Assembly (NCBI GenBank): GCA_030849805.1
Contig: JASANZ010002011.1
Location: 1 to 32,807, forward strand
DNA length: 32,807 nt
Direction: 5' to 3'
Source: Sergeia podlipaevii
Lineage: Eukaryota; Euglenozoa; Kinetoplastea; Trypanosomatida; Trypanosomatidae
The notes beneath the pieces were generated by a model. That model made no database searches and was not told where the DNA came from. It worked only from the letters and a program-made list of their open reading frames with translations. Below, piece after piece: positions 1 through 9,145 of the stretch (position 1 is its first letter; the number at the start of each line of letters is the position of its first letter). A program made the position numbers and the translations under genes.

Positions 1-1
1 C

Positions 2-3000
2 CACATAGGCCAACATGCCTTCCTCAATGAACATGTTCGCCGACTCTTTCTGGAACAGCACGTCATCGCCATCGTCCTCGCCTTCCTCCTCGTCTTCATC
101 GTTTGCCTCGGCATCATCAGTAGCGGAAGCGACGTCGTTTTTTAAGGCAAGCAAATACCGATTGCAATCCGCCTCTGTTGCAGCAGTGACGACATCATCC
201 GTTTTGCGTGCCCGCAGCGCAACAATGAGAAGCATAACAGAAGACATCTGATCGCGCGGAGCTGCAGAGGGGCCTCCACACAGCGCGTGAGAGCAAACCA
301 CACAGGCAGCATCGCGGATCTCAGCGGTGTCATCAAAGAGAAGACGAAGGAGAATAAGCAGTAGCGAACTTGGCGCGGCAGACTGCACCGTCGCATTCTC
401 TGCAGCAGAGGAAAAATGCGATACAGAGCCACTAGAGCACAGAAGCGTGTCAAGCGCGCGCACAACGGCGTGTCGAGTCAGCACGGACTCATCCGCATCT
501 GCGTAGTGCGATAAAATGTCCACCAAAGCCGTGTCCACAGACGTCGTGCTCCGCTGCTTGCTCCTGTACGAAGTAAAGAGAATAGCCGCACTGCGAGCCT
601 CGGCGTTCCGCAAGAAGCCACAAGCCTCCTCCTCAGATACCGAGTGGGTGTGGCGACCACCATCATCGTTCTTGTCAACGCTACTGCTGATATTGCTGTT
701 ATCACTAGAAGCGAGTGCCTGCAGTAGCACACGCTCAACACGCTCGGCACACGCCTCGTACTTCTCCCCATCAATGGGAGACACACTACCGCTACTGACG
801 TTGCTGACGTCATTGAAGCCCGCAAGGCGCTGCACCGTCACCGTAAACTCCAAGTGTGACACCAAGTCTGCCCACGCAATGCAGTTAAGTTGATCAATGT
901 CGCCTGTAACTGCTGCTCCACTAGCACTGAGAGAGGATGTAGAGAAAAGCATGGCGTCCAGTGCCATGAGCGAGACTGTCGCTGCGTCCATGTGAAAAAC
1001 ATTGCGAAGAGTGCCGAGAGCAAGGCAGACGGCCTCGTCAGAAAAAGTGCAGCGCGCAGAGACGTTCTGCGAGTGGTAGTAGCAGATGTGATTAAGAAGC
1101 CAAGAGAATATATTGTGACAGCCAGCTGCAATGTGGAGAGACTGGATGCTCATCGCTAGGACCGCAGCAAGCGGTGCTGCACAATTCTCACGCAGATTGG
1201 TCCCAAGAGCCGAGGGCGCCGAGAGACGCATGACAAGCGTAAGAAGTGCCAGTGAAGCGTTCTCAACAACAGCACCGCGATCGGTCAGCTTGCGCGCCAG
1301 TGCAACTGTTGCGCCACCTTGGCCATCTTGCGGGGCCTCAATGAGCACCGTGTAAAGCAGCGAAGCCACATACCGCGCAAGGGGCTCTAGTGGGCTCTGT
1401 GCGTCGCCATCCCCATTCTCGTCCTCTTCGTCCTCTGCGTCCTCAAAGAAGTAGAGGAGATCGGCCGATAGCGCAAACACATCAGCGGCTATGGTAGGAC
1501 AGAGAATAGACGCCTCCTGAAGCTCCGCAGCGCACGCAAGCACCACAGAGGCAATGCCCCGCGACACCTGGCGTGCAAGAGGGGAAGAAGTCACCATCGT
1601 GCTGGCACCGCCACCACGACGAGAAAAGCGCCGCAGCGACCCTGTGTAACACGCGTGAAACCGCATCAGTCGAAGTACCATGCCGTGCACAGTGTTCATC
1701 CTCCCTGCACCGCCAGCAGGCAAAGACCACGTGCTGCGGATCGTCTCGCCAACACCGCGGAACTCTTGAGAGAGCGATGTAGCGGGCACAAGGCACGTGA
1801 GCGCCACCGCGCTAGAGGCACGCACCATGAGATTGCGAGAACGAGAGCACGCGCGAACCGCGCCGATCATAATTTCAGAGTCGTCTGTCAGCTCCCACGC
1901 ACTGCGCGTCACCAAGTGAGCGGGGTCAGGAGAAAGCATGGAGAGCATTTGTAAAATGGGGAACAGCGCCAGATCCGCATCCTCGCCGTCACTGCTGTTG
2001 ACGCCAACAACAGTAGCAGCAGCGTCGCGAACGAGCACGCGGTATGCAAAGGCAAATGCGCGTGGGGTTCGCTTGGCAATGTCGTGCAGCGTCGTATTGA
2101 CACCCGACCCACCAGACGAAGAAGGGTGCTCACCCACGAAGCGCTGCAGCACTGAAGAGAATAGCATAAGCGAACTGTTACGGATGTACCAGCTCGCGTC
2201 ACTAAAGCCTTCAGTTGCAGTAGAGAAGGCATCCTCTATGTACGCCACCGCTGCATCTGCAAGAACCTTGGTCTCAAAGATGAACTTCATCACATTCAAC
2301 GCGTTTGAGCGCTGACTACGCCGCACCTCTGCATCCCCGGCCGCCTCGGCGGTGCCATGTGCGATGGCCAGCAGACGCTTCATCGCCGTAGGGAAGAGTG
2401 CGAGTGGCACACTGGCGTCCTCGGACTCCAGCACGGCGAGAAGGGCGTGAGGAAGTCCTTGACTGCGGCGCAGCATGCGGGACAGGTCTCCCGATGTCAC
2501 ACCCTCAGATCCTAGCAAGTATTCCAGCATCTCTGCAGGCAAGCTGTGAAAGCTGGGCTGCCGAGAACGCACTAAACCCTCGTTCACAGCCCTCAGCGCA
2601 TCACGCACACACCGCATCACTCCGTTGTGTTTAGTAATAAGCAGAGCGTGAATAAGATCGTAGCAGACTTCACGCACAGTGCTCTGCTGAAGATTATCCA
2701 CAGGGTTCAGCTCGACCATGCGCCGGATAGCTGCGGTTGCCACACGCAAGCTCAGCCACGTGTTGTTCACCACCGCTCGCATGAGCGTCTCCGACTCGGC
2801 GCTACTGCTCGTGTTGTCATACACGTGACCGCGGCAGTCCACCACCTCCGTGCCGCTGCTCCCCTTCATCGCCTCACCGCCAACCAACCTACTGCACACA
2901 CTTAGTACACGGCAGCAGCACGCAAGCACATCGTTCGACGCTCCAAGACGCGCCTCAGCGTCGTGCCCAGGGACTTCCGCCACACTGACCAGCAGCGAAA

Positions 3001-6000
3001 CGCAGAGGGAAAGCTGCCCATGCATGGGGTGGATGCGAATGTAGGAAAATACCGCTGCGCCGCTCAGAGACTCAATCTTTGCACACCGTTCCAGGACGTG
3101 GGCCCTCTGGGTCTCCATGGCAGCTAGCCGGCGGGCAACCTCAGCGTGAGGGTCAGCCTTCACTACAGATGCTGAAGGAGCGGATGCGAGCAGATAAAGC
3201 ACATAGCGCTGCGCCGCACCCTCGGCGTTGCGGAACGTGTGCGCAGTCGCCACCTCTGCCAGTGCCGCCTTGCCCATCTCCGAACCCCCAAAGATGGCTT
3301 CGCCAGGGCAGTTCTCTGAGAATAGCCGAAGTAAGTCGCGAGCACCCGCTCGCGCTTGGCTCCAGCCATCCGACAGCTCCGCCAGCAAGGCGGGCACGAC
3401 GACTGGCGAAAAGAAAATGCTTGCTACATCATTCTTCCCACAGGTGGTTTCTGACGACGCTGAAAGGCGGGTGTGAAGGCTGCTCTTGAGGAGAATTGTG
3501 TAGCATGTCATTGCAGCCACACGACGCTCCACCGAGAGGCCATCACGTGCAGCGGCCGAGGTACCAATGTGGGTCACAAAAGTGTTGACAAGCCGCACGC
3601 AGTGTTCCAAAACAATTTGCTTGTATTCCCCCTCACTAGCACATGGAGATGAAGCGCTTTCATCACCAGTGCTCTTCTTTTCCTTCTTGCTCTTCCTGCC
3701 CTGCTGATCTTGCCCCGCTGTTGCTGCTGCATTGCCCTTGACAGTGCGGTTGCCATCACCTTCCCCCTCCTTGGTGGTGGTGGCAGAAGAGTTACTACCG
3801 CAGCTCTCTGTAAGGCGGCTCACCCACTTACGGAACGCCTCGATGAGCCCCTTGCGTGCAGTACTATCACCGCCAAGATGCATGTTCAGAGAAAGGTAGT
3901 CCTCCACCACCGAGCACTGCCAGGGTGTCACTAGCTCCAGCTTTCGCGGACGCAGTACGCAGAGACCAAAGGATGTGTTGCGGAGGTCGTAGCGAAGGGC
4001 TTGCATGTTTTCACGAACAAGGCCAAACACCCATGAGTTGGCGGGGTCCAAGTAGGCACTAATGTCAACGCCGTTGTTGCGGGCACGAAAAAGAACTTCG
4101 ACCAGGCCCTGTCCAACGCGCGCGTGGCAGCTCGGGGCGGCGTCCATGTGCGCTCTGACGGCCTCGATGATAGCAGCCAAGAAGCTGCGGTCTTGCTTGA
4201 TGAACGGGCTGACAAACTGAGAAATGATATAAGACAGAGCAGCTGCCTCTGTCACGCTTGAATTCACCGGCACGTAGTCACGAAACGCAATTGCCTTTCC
4301 AAGTGGCTCCATGACACCCTCGCGCAAGATCGCCTCAGCCTCACCGGCTTCTATCGTAGGGCACACAACAGCTGTCTTGCCGTCTCGTAGAGGATGCGGC
4401 AGCTGAAGCGCACGCACAAGACCAGCCACTTTTGCAAATACGTCACCAGCTACACTACCTACCTTGTGGCTGCTCGCACCAGACAAGAGCATATGGCTGA
4501 AGCACTGCAGGCCAGCAGCCCTGCTCTTTGCGCGGTAATAGGTCTGAAGAATGCTAAGAAACTGATCAAGTGGAGAAACAGTGAGAACACCCAAGAGCGC
4601 GTGGTACTTGCCGCGGCGCTTGTTGCGCACTGACAGGATGCTCGTCAAAGTCTCCGAAACATCAATGAGACCTACAAATGAATCAGTTTTCCCTTCACCC
4701 GAAGCAAGTGCATGGCACCGTTTGAGGGCCTCATTGACCCCCAAGATTTCATTGTACGTGCCATACAGCGTGCCGGAGACCTGCTGAGTGCCATCATCCC
4801 AGAGGGCCATCACCAGCTGCGTCGCCGAGTTGAGGGTGTCGCGCAGCTTCTGGGAAGGAAGGCAATACTCTGGGATCCCCGCCCTGCCGTCTCCCTGAAG
4901 CATGTCCTTCTGAGCTTCACATGTGCTAGCGACGTGGCGTAGAACAGAGCCAATGTGCCGTACAATGGCATCGACTGTTTGAATGGCCATAAAGCGTGTC
5001 TCGGGCTCCTGAATGGCCGCGGTGTAGCGCTCTGCGGCGGGCATAATGATATCATACACGGGAATCGTCGCGGAAGGAGCGAGCGGCGTAAGCAGCACCC
5101 CTAATGTGCGCGCATCTCCGTGAACCGGAGTCGAAAAATGTGCGAGAAGGCCCTTGAGAAGTGCGAATCTGCCGTTTGGCGTCACAAAACCGAAGAGCTC
5201 GTTGAGCATCGTCACAGACTCCGCCAGCTGTGCAGCCTGCTTATGAGGTTCTGCCACACACATCACCTGCACGGCACCGTGCGCCAGAACGGCAAGTGGC
5301 TTACTAGATGCAGAAAGTGCTGGTGGTGCTTGTGTGGCAGGGTCCATGGCACATATGCTGTCACACACTACGCCGAGAAGCCAGCGGTCGCAGGAGCGAA
5401 TCGTCAGCAGTGACGCAACCAGCAGGCCGGCAGCGTTAAGGACGTCCTTGGGGAAGGCACTAGATATCAGCATCGTGAAGGTGGGGCAGAGCAGACGAGC
5501 GACAGAAGCAGTAAGCACCTCCGCAGCTGCCATGTCAGCACTCGCCTCCGAGCCCCAGACGCGAACCACCTCATCCATGTATTTGTGAATATATGTCGCG
5601 ACGACACGCACACAGAAACGAATGTGCTCAAGATCCTCGCCAAACACGGTGATGGTTGTCTCCTCCTCTTCGTTGTCCTCGGCACCATCACCCCTCTTAT
5701 GTCCCTTCGCAGAAGTACCACCAGCAGCAGCAGAAGAGAAAGAAACGGTAGCAGCGAGCATTCGCTGACGATGCACGGTGGCATTGTCCACGACCCAGCA
5801 CAGACAATCACACAAGAGCGGCAGTACGTCAAGAAATGTGTCTTGAAACACCGTCGGCATCATTGGCATCACTGTGCTGCTCAGACCATCAATGCTGTTC
5901 AAGAAGAGCATCACACGATCCTTGCAGCTAGCGACACTCTCAACCCCGCCGTCAGGGCCGCAGTATATACGCGAAGATGCGCCTACTGAAGGCGAAGAGG

Positions 6001-6580
6001 AGGAAGAAGCAGCCTGATCAGCACCATGAGGACCACTTGCCAGTGTGTGTAGAAACAGGCTACGAAACTCCTGAGTGCCAGCCTCAGTGAGTGTGTACGT
6101 AGTGCGCAAGAGTGTCGTCAACGCACGGTGCACATAGCGCACGCGGCAGTCCAGAAGAAGCACAAAGACAATTTTGTACATGAGGGTGTCCATGAAGGTC
6201 TGCTCAGCGGGGGAAAGGAATACCGCAACGGCGCTGGATGCCCGTTGAGGAGCCTCTGGGTTACCCAGTGGTGCCTCCCGAAGTGATCCACTCACCGTAG
6301 AAAGTGCGCGCAGCTGCAGTTCTGGTGTTCTGACGTGCAGAAAGGAGTGAAGGGCCTTGCATGTGGCTCGCATCGCCTTAACGTTACGCTCATCCGCCAC
6401 TGAGGCAGCAGCGGCGGTCTCTGTGATGCGGTCAAGCTCCGTGGTGGCATCTCTGATACACTGCGCAAGTGATGCTGGCATGGCAAGCTCGCTCTGGAGG
6501 TCAGGATGACGCTGCCGACGGCGAGTCATAGTTGCACTTGCGGTCTTCACATCCTTTGACGTGATTGCAATCGTTGCCAT
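2..6580 (-). CDS. TRM732: THADA/TRM732-like giant HEAT/ARM protein (DUF2428), 3' end missing
   Basis: The frame is open from ATG 6580 to the window edge (2193 codons, no stop), so the C-terminus is missing. The DUF2428 signature lies around residues 1265-1480: 'NTWLSLR' (about 1270), 'RRSQGLPHALL' (about 1371), then 'NALNVMKFIFE' and 'WYIRNSSLMLFSS' (about 1463). These match the THADA/Trm732 patterns W-x-SLK/R, RRSAGLP, HxLNxLR and WAVRNSSxxLFS. In yeast, Trm732 partners the FtsJ-type enzyme Trm7 for 2'-O-methylation of tRNA position 32; animal THADA belongs to the same family. The rest is helical and leucine/alanine-rich, as in HEAT/ARM scaffolds. There is a lysine-rich low-complexity insert near residues 950-990 and a strongly acidic stretch near the left edge (about residues 2150-2180). 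The protein is longer than human THADA (about 1950 aa). Cytosolic tRNA-modification scaffold is inferred from the family. An upstream in-frame methionine choice (M1 versus M17) cannot be decided. Confidence 0.85.
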   Translation of the reverse strand, partial: MATIAITSKDVKTASATMTRRRQRHPDLQSELAMPASLAQCIRDATTELDRITETAAAASVADERNVKAMRATCKALHSFLHVRTPELQLRALSTVSGSLREAPLGNPEAPQRASSAVAVFLSPAEQTFMDTLMYKIVFVLLLDCRVRYVHRALTTLLRTTYTLTEAGTQEFRSLFLHTLASGPHGADQAASSSSSPSVGASSRIYCGPDGGVESVASCKDRVMLFLNSIDGLSSTVMPMMPTVFQDTFLDVLPLLCDCLCWVVDNATVHRQRMLAATVSFSSAAAGGTSAKGHKRGDGAEDNEEEETTITVFGEDLEHIRFCVRVVATYIHKYMDEVVRVWGSEASADMAAAEVLTASVARLLCPTFTMLISSAFPKDVLNAAGLLVASLLTIRSCDRWLLGVVCDSICAMDPATQAPPALSASSKPLAVLAHGAVQVMCVAEPHKQAAQLAESVTMLNELFGFVTPNGRFALLKGLLAHFSTPVHGDARTLGVLLTPLAPSATIPVYDIIMPAAERYTAAIQEPETRFMAIQTVDAIVRHIGSVLRHVASTCEAQKDMLQGDGRAGIPEYCLPSQKLRDTLNSATQLVMALWDDGTQQVSGTLYGTYNEILGVNEALKRCHALASGEGKTDSFVGLIDVSETLTSILSVRNKRRGKYHALLGVLTVSPLDQFLSILQTYYRAKSRAAGLQCFSHMLLSGASSHKVGSVAGDVFAKVAGLVRALQLPHPLRDGKTAVVCPTIEAGEAEAILREGVMEPLGKAIAFRDYVPVNSSVTEAAALSYIISQFVSPFIKQDRSFLAAIIEAVRAHMDAAPSCHARVGQGLVEVLFRARNNGVDISAYLDPANSWVFGLVRENMQALRYDLRNTSFGLCVLRPRKLELVTPWQCSVVEDYLSLNMHLGGDSTARKGLIEAFRKWVSRLTESCGSNSSATTTKEGEGDGNRTVKGNAAATAGQDQQGRKSKKEKKSTGDESASSPCASEGEYKQIVLEHCVRLVNTFVTHIGTSAAARDGLSVERRVAAMTCYTILLKSSLHTRLSASSETTCGKNDVASIFFSPVVVPALLAELSDGWSQARAGARDLLRLFSENCPGEAIFGGSEMGKAALAEVATAHTFRNAEGAAQRYVLYLLASAPSASVVKADPHAEVARRLAAMETQRAHVLERCAKIESLSGAAVFSYIRIHPMHGQLSLCVSLLVSVAEVPGHDAEARLGASNDVLACCCRVLSVCSRLVGGEAMKGSSGTEVVDCRGHVYDNTSSSAESETLMRAVVNNTWLSLRVATAAIRRMVELNPVDNLQQSTVREVCYDLIHALLITKHNGVMRCVRDALRAVNEGLVRSRQPSFHSLPAEMLEYLLGSEGVTSGDLSRMLRRSQGLPHALLAVLESEDASVPLALFPTAMKRLLAIAHGTAEAAGDAEVRRSQRSNALNVMKFIFETKVLADAAVAYIEDAFSTATEGFSDASWYIRNSSLMLFSSVLQRFVGEHPSSSGGSGVNTTLHDIAKRTPRAFAFAYRVLVRDAAATVVGVNSSDGEDADLALFPILQMLSMLSPDPAHLVTRSAWELTDDSEIMIGAVRACSRSRNLMVRASSAVALTCLVPATSLSQEFRGVGETIRSTWSLPAGGAGRMNTVHGMVLRLMRFHACYTGSLRRFSRRGGGASTMVTSSPLARQVSRGIASVVLACAAELQEASILCPTIAADVFALSADLLYFFEDAEDEEDENGDGDAQSPLEPLARYVASLLYTVLIEAPQDGQGGATVALARKLTDRGAVVENASLALLTLVMRLSAPSALGTNLRENCAAPLAAVLAMSIQSLHIAAGCHNIFSWLLNHICYYHSQNVSARCTFSDEAVCLALGTLRNVFHMDAATVSLMALDAMLFSTSSLSASGAAVTGDIDQLNCIAWADLVSHLEFTVTVQRLAGFNDVSNVSSGSVSPIDGEKYEACAERVERVLLQALASSDNSNISSSVDKNDDGGRHTHSVSEEEACGFLRNAEARSAAILFTSYRSKQRSTTSVDTALVDILSHYADADESVLTRHAVVRALDTLLCSSGSVSHFSSAAENATVQSAAPSSLLLILLRLLFDDTAEIRDAACVVCSHALCGGPSAAPRDQMSSVMLLIVALRARKTDDVVTAATEADCNRYLLALKNDVASATDDAEANDEDEEEGEDDGDDVLFQKESANMFIEEGMLAYV

Positions 6581-7225
6581 CTCGTCAAATTCCAGTATGT
6601 ATATATGTGACTGTGTGGGTGCGGTGTTGCTTGTTTCTGATTATTGGTGTGTCGTCTCACCTACTTACTTTATACGGTGTTCTCTCTTTAAAAAAAAAAT
6701 GGTTATTCTTTTGCTTACTGATGTTGTTGATACTGGTATTCCCCCTACTCTGCGAGAAATTTGGGGTTCACACTTCTTATCAGCACAAACCAAGTTGCTC
6801 AGTAGAAGTACTATTTTATTTTCTTTTCATTTTGAAGTAATCAGAAGAAAAAAAAAGGGGGAAAGGAAAATTGTATTTGTTAGAGAGAGAAAAAAAAAAA
6901 ACAGAAGACAAGTAACAGCATCAAGAGTGGTGCAAAAGAAAAGTGTGGGAAGCTGCCGATTTACTCGGTCAGCCTAGTCATGTGAAGGCCAAAATGCTTT
7001 CATGAATTTTTGATACACGTGTATGTATATGTGCGGAAATGCGTCGGTTTGAGTTTACATATCCACGTAGGGATCATGCGCTAATTTACATACAAAAAAA
7101 AAAAAAAAGGACCGGAAAAAGGACATTCAAGAATAAGAAGCAAAGACTAATCCAATGCAAAAGAAAAAAAAAGAAATGGAGGTAATACACAGAACCAAAA
7201 AAAAAAAAAAAAATTGAACCAATCG
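6581..7225. other. Intergenic spacer
   Basis: This AT-rich spacer holds several long poly-A runs on the plus strand (near 6690, 6850, 6890, 7094 and 7199-7213). I see no convincing gene: the plus-strand frames of 138 and 91 codons overlap homopolymers and encode low-complexity residues. It probably contains the THADA 5' UTR and the 3' UTR of the upstream gene. Confidence 0.6.
6686..6699 (-). promoter_or_regulatory. Predicted trans-splice acceptor for the THADA/TRM732 gene
   Basis: On the coding strand a T10 run is followed by AAAG; the AG is at 6687-6686. This leaves a 5' UTR of about 105 nt before the ATG at 6580. Other T-rich runs at 6850-6900 are possible alternatives. Confidence 0.4.
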
Positions 7226-7564
7226 TCATTGATCAAAGTACGCCACGCCCATGCGGTGCTTCCACCGCCGCAGTACCGCACTGTCCTCCTCTCTGTGCGA
7301 CTCTTGCTGCCCTGCGAGTGCACTCTCCCCAACAACACTACTAGCATCACCATCGTTTTCCTTCTCTGCCGCCTCCGCACACTTCTTAGGCTTTGGGTAA
7401 TGCACGCTGCGATGAGCATTGCGTCCAATACGCTGCGCCACAATACTCTGCGCAGAGCGTCGCACAGGCAGACGTCTTTGAAGCGCTTCATACCGTGTGT
7501 GGCGACCGTGGGAGTGCAGAGTCAAATAGGGGCCAGGAAGCACCGAGTTCGTGATTTTGCTCCG
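7226..7564 (-). other. In-frame extension after TAG (possible readthrough or broken 3' end)
   Basis: Immediately after the TAG at 7567-7565 the same frame stays open for 112 codons, ending at TGA 7228-7226. The encoded stretch is basic and charged, not low complexity ('RYEALQRRLPVRR', 'HYPKPKKC', 'RRWKHRMGVAYFDQ'). It has no ATG near its beginning (the first candidate is GTG at 7543). No spacer exists for a separate trans-splice site outside the upstream coding region. It could be the genuine C-terminal third of the upstream protein, separated by a sequencing error, a mutation or programmed readthrough, or it could be untranslated. Competing open frames of similar length in the same region mean that openness alone is weak evidence. 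Confidence 0.45.
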
Positions 7565-8218
7565 CTATACGGCATCGATGTCAGCTACATATAATTCTCC
7601 ATCTACCACGCGACGCACACGACGGTGTAGTGGGACGTCGTGAGAGCAAGCTAAAAAGTAAAGTTCCTCGCGGTATTCAGCTTCGTCTTTCATGCGCCGC
7701 AGCTCACGCAGCACACGTGTGCGCTCCTTCACAGGGACATCGTGCAACGTCATTAAACCCGTGTCCGACAGATTGGCATGATGCGTGCTAGTCTCTAGCG
7801 GCTCATCACCGACGTCATCTTCATTGCTGGTGCTGATTTCATCACACGCATCAATACCCTCCTCACCCGCTATACGCAGCACGTGGAAGTCATTGCGCGC
7901 GCTCACAAACTCCTCCATCAGTGCGGTCTCATCGTTGCACGACGGAAGTACGTCCAGCATGTTACTGCTTGTCAGGCACGTCTGTGGTTGACCCCTCCTC
8001 CAGTCTTTCGCTACGGCAGTCTTCTCCATTTCCTTCGCTTGCCGACGTCGCTGTGCGTCACGCTCTATCTGCGGATTATACAATTCGCGCCGTTGTGATT
8101 GAGAGAGCTGGAGAAGCTGAGCACTCTGCGTCGCCAGTGCCGCTTCGTCCGCGCGTATCATTGAATCGATAGCCGCATCATCCATCCTGTCAACGACCGT
8201 TGCACTACACTTGCGCAT
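7565..8218 (-). CDS. Unrecognised kinetoplastid protein, 217 aa, with an in-frame TAG before more coding-like sequence
   Basis: I do not recognise a family. The chosen ATG at 8218 (MRKCSATVV) lies about 85 nt downstream of a strong polypyrimidine-AG. The frame is open a further 43 codons upstream, but those codons read through the T-tract ('IFFFSLFFF'), so they are not coding. The protein is hydrophilic and helix-rich: an N-terminal charged helix (about 15-75, 'RADEAALATQSAQ', 'RRRQAKEMEK'), an acidic middle (about 125-160), and a basic C-terminal part with 'RVLRELRRMKDEAEYREEL'. It has no signal peptide or membrane segment. The terminator is TAG followed by CGG, and the frame then continues for 112 codons (see the extension entry). 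If the TAG is an error or is read through, the product would be 330 residues. Confidence 0.6.
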   Translation of the reverse strand: MRKCSATVVDRMDDAAIDSMIRADEAALATQSAQLLQLSQSQRRELYNPQIERDAQRRRQAKEMEKTAVAKDWRRGQPQTCLTSSNMLDVLPSCNDETALMEEFVSARNDFHVLRIAGEEGIDACDEISTSNEDDVGDEPLETSTHHANLSDTGLMTLHDVPVKERTRVLRELRRMKDEAEYREELYFLACSHDVPLHRRVRRVVDGELYVADIDAV

Positions 8219-9145
8219 ATCTAAATGTAAGCAAGTAGGTTGAGATCTTCCCTCCTCCTTTTCGAAGTCCCGTTTTGCGAGAAAAAAAGTCAAATAGGTG
8301 CTTCTGATTTTCTTTTTAAAAAAAAAAAGAGAAAAGAAAAAAATCAAATGCGCAAATACAAAAAATTAATGCTTCCTGTACCGTAACAAAGCTTCTCAGC
8401 ATTTGTCGCTTGAAGCGTAACCTTCAAAACGTGTTCACCGCGAGCACACAGTGCCAACGGCTCCCACTTGCCAATACAAGCGCGATGTACATGCATGGAC
8501 ATAATAGCAATGACACATCTTTCTTTTGTTTTAATGTTTTTCTTTCCTTGCATTCACACGCACTCTCCTCTTTATGGATGTATGTAGGACTGCAGCACTT
8601 GGTAAAGGTCGATGACAAAACAGGTGTGTTTTCTTTTTTACTTTGTTTATTTGAATTTAACTTGTGTCGCTCGCCTGCCAAAAAACGGGTGATAGTTCGC
8701 CACGCTGAAGCACGGGGGGAATGTACCAACCAACACAGCCTTCTCCTCGTTCTTTTTTTTCTTCATATTTGCCTTCCCTCCCGAGATTACGTGCGCATGT
8801 GTGTATATATGTATGTACGTATGTATCAGCTCATTTCTCTCCACTTTCGCCAACTCCAATGCTCACTTTTCCCTTTCATATTCGCTCACTCCCACCATTC
8901 ACCCTTTACTTGTCGCCTACTCGCTCATCTACCAAAGTACCCCCATCAACCGTTCCTTGGCTAGCCACATCTTCACGCACACCTTCACCTCAACCGCCAT
9001 ATATGCAGCTTCTATAGAGCTGAAAAGAGGGGAAAAAGAAGAACCTCAGCAGTTCCTTCCTCTACCTCTATCACTTTCTTTCCCTCACGCATACACGCAC
9101 TTTAACAAAAAGTAAAGTGAGCTCCATCTGGTCCTCATTGAAACT
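8219..9145. other. Intergenic spacer, pyrimidine-rich on the plus strand
   Basis: No convincing gene. From about 8740 to 9110 the plus strand is strikingly C/T-rich, so the transcribed strand is A/G-rich, probably within the 3' UTR of the helicase-like gene. A short TATG/TACG-type microsatellite lies near 8800-8826. Plus-strand open frames here (184 and 104 codons) follow from the skewed composition and resemble no protein family. Confidence 0.55.
8304..8340 (-). promoter_or_regulatory. Predicted trans-splice acceptor for the 217-aa gene
   Basis: A long T/C tract on the coding strand runs into AAAAAG and then ATCAG, with the CAG at 8306-8304. It lies 86 nt upstream of the ATG at 8218 and rules out the upstream frame extension. 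Confidence 0.5.

Noticed and set aside
7565..7567. Stop-codon reassignment as in Blastocrithidia
   Set aside because: Other genes have long frames free of internal stops and end with TAA, TAG or TGA at sensible places (XPC itself ends in TAG), so a reassigned code is not supported; only this one TAG is anomalous.
7214..7594. Plus-strand open frame of 126 codons opposite the TAG region
   Set aside because: It lies antisense to the coding-like extension, starts in a poly-A run, and the array is otherwise strictly minus-strand.
8410..8964. Plus-strand open frame of 184 codons in a spacer
   Set aside because: It runs through a pyrimidine-rich block, encodes Leu/Ser/His/Cys-rich sequence without family resemblance, and opposes the transcription direction of every other gene.
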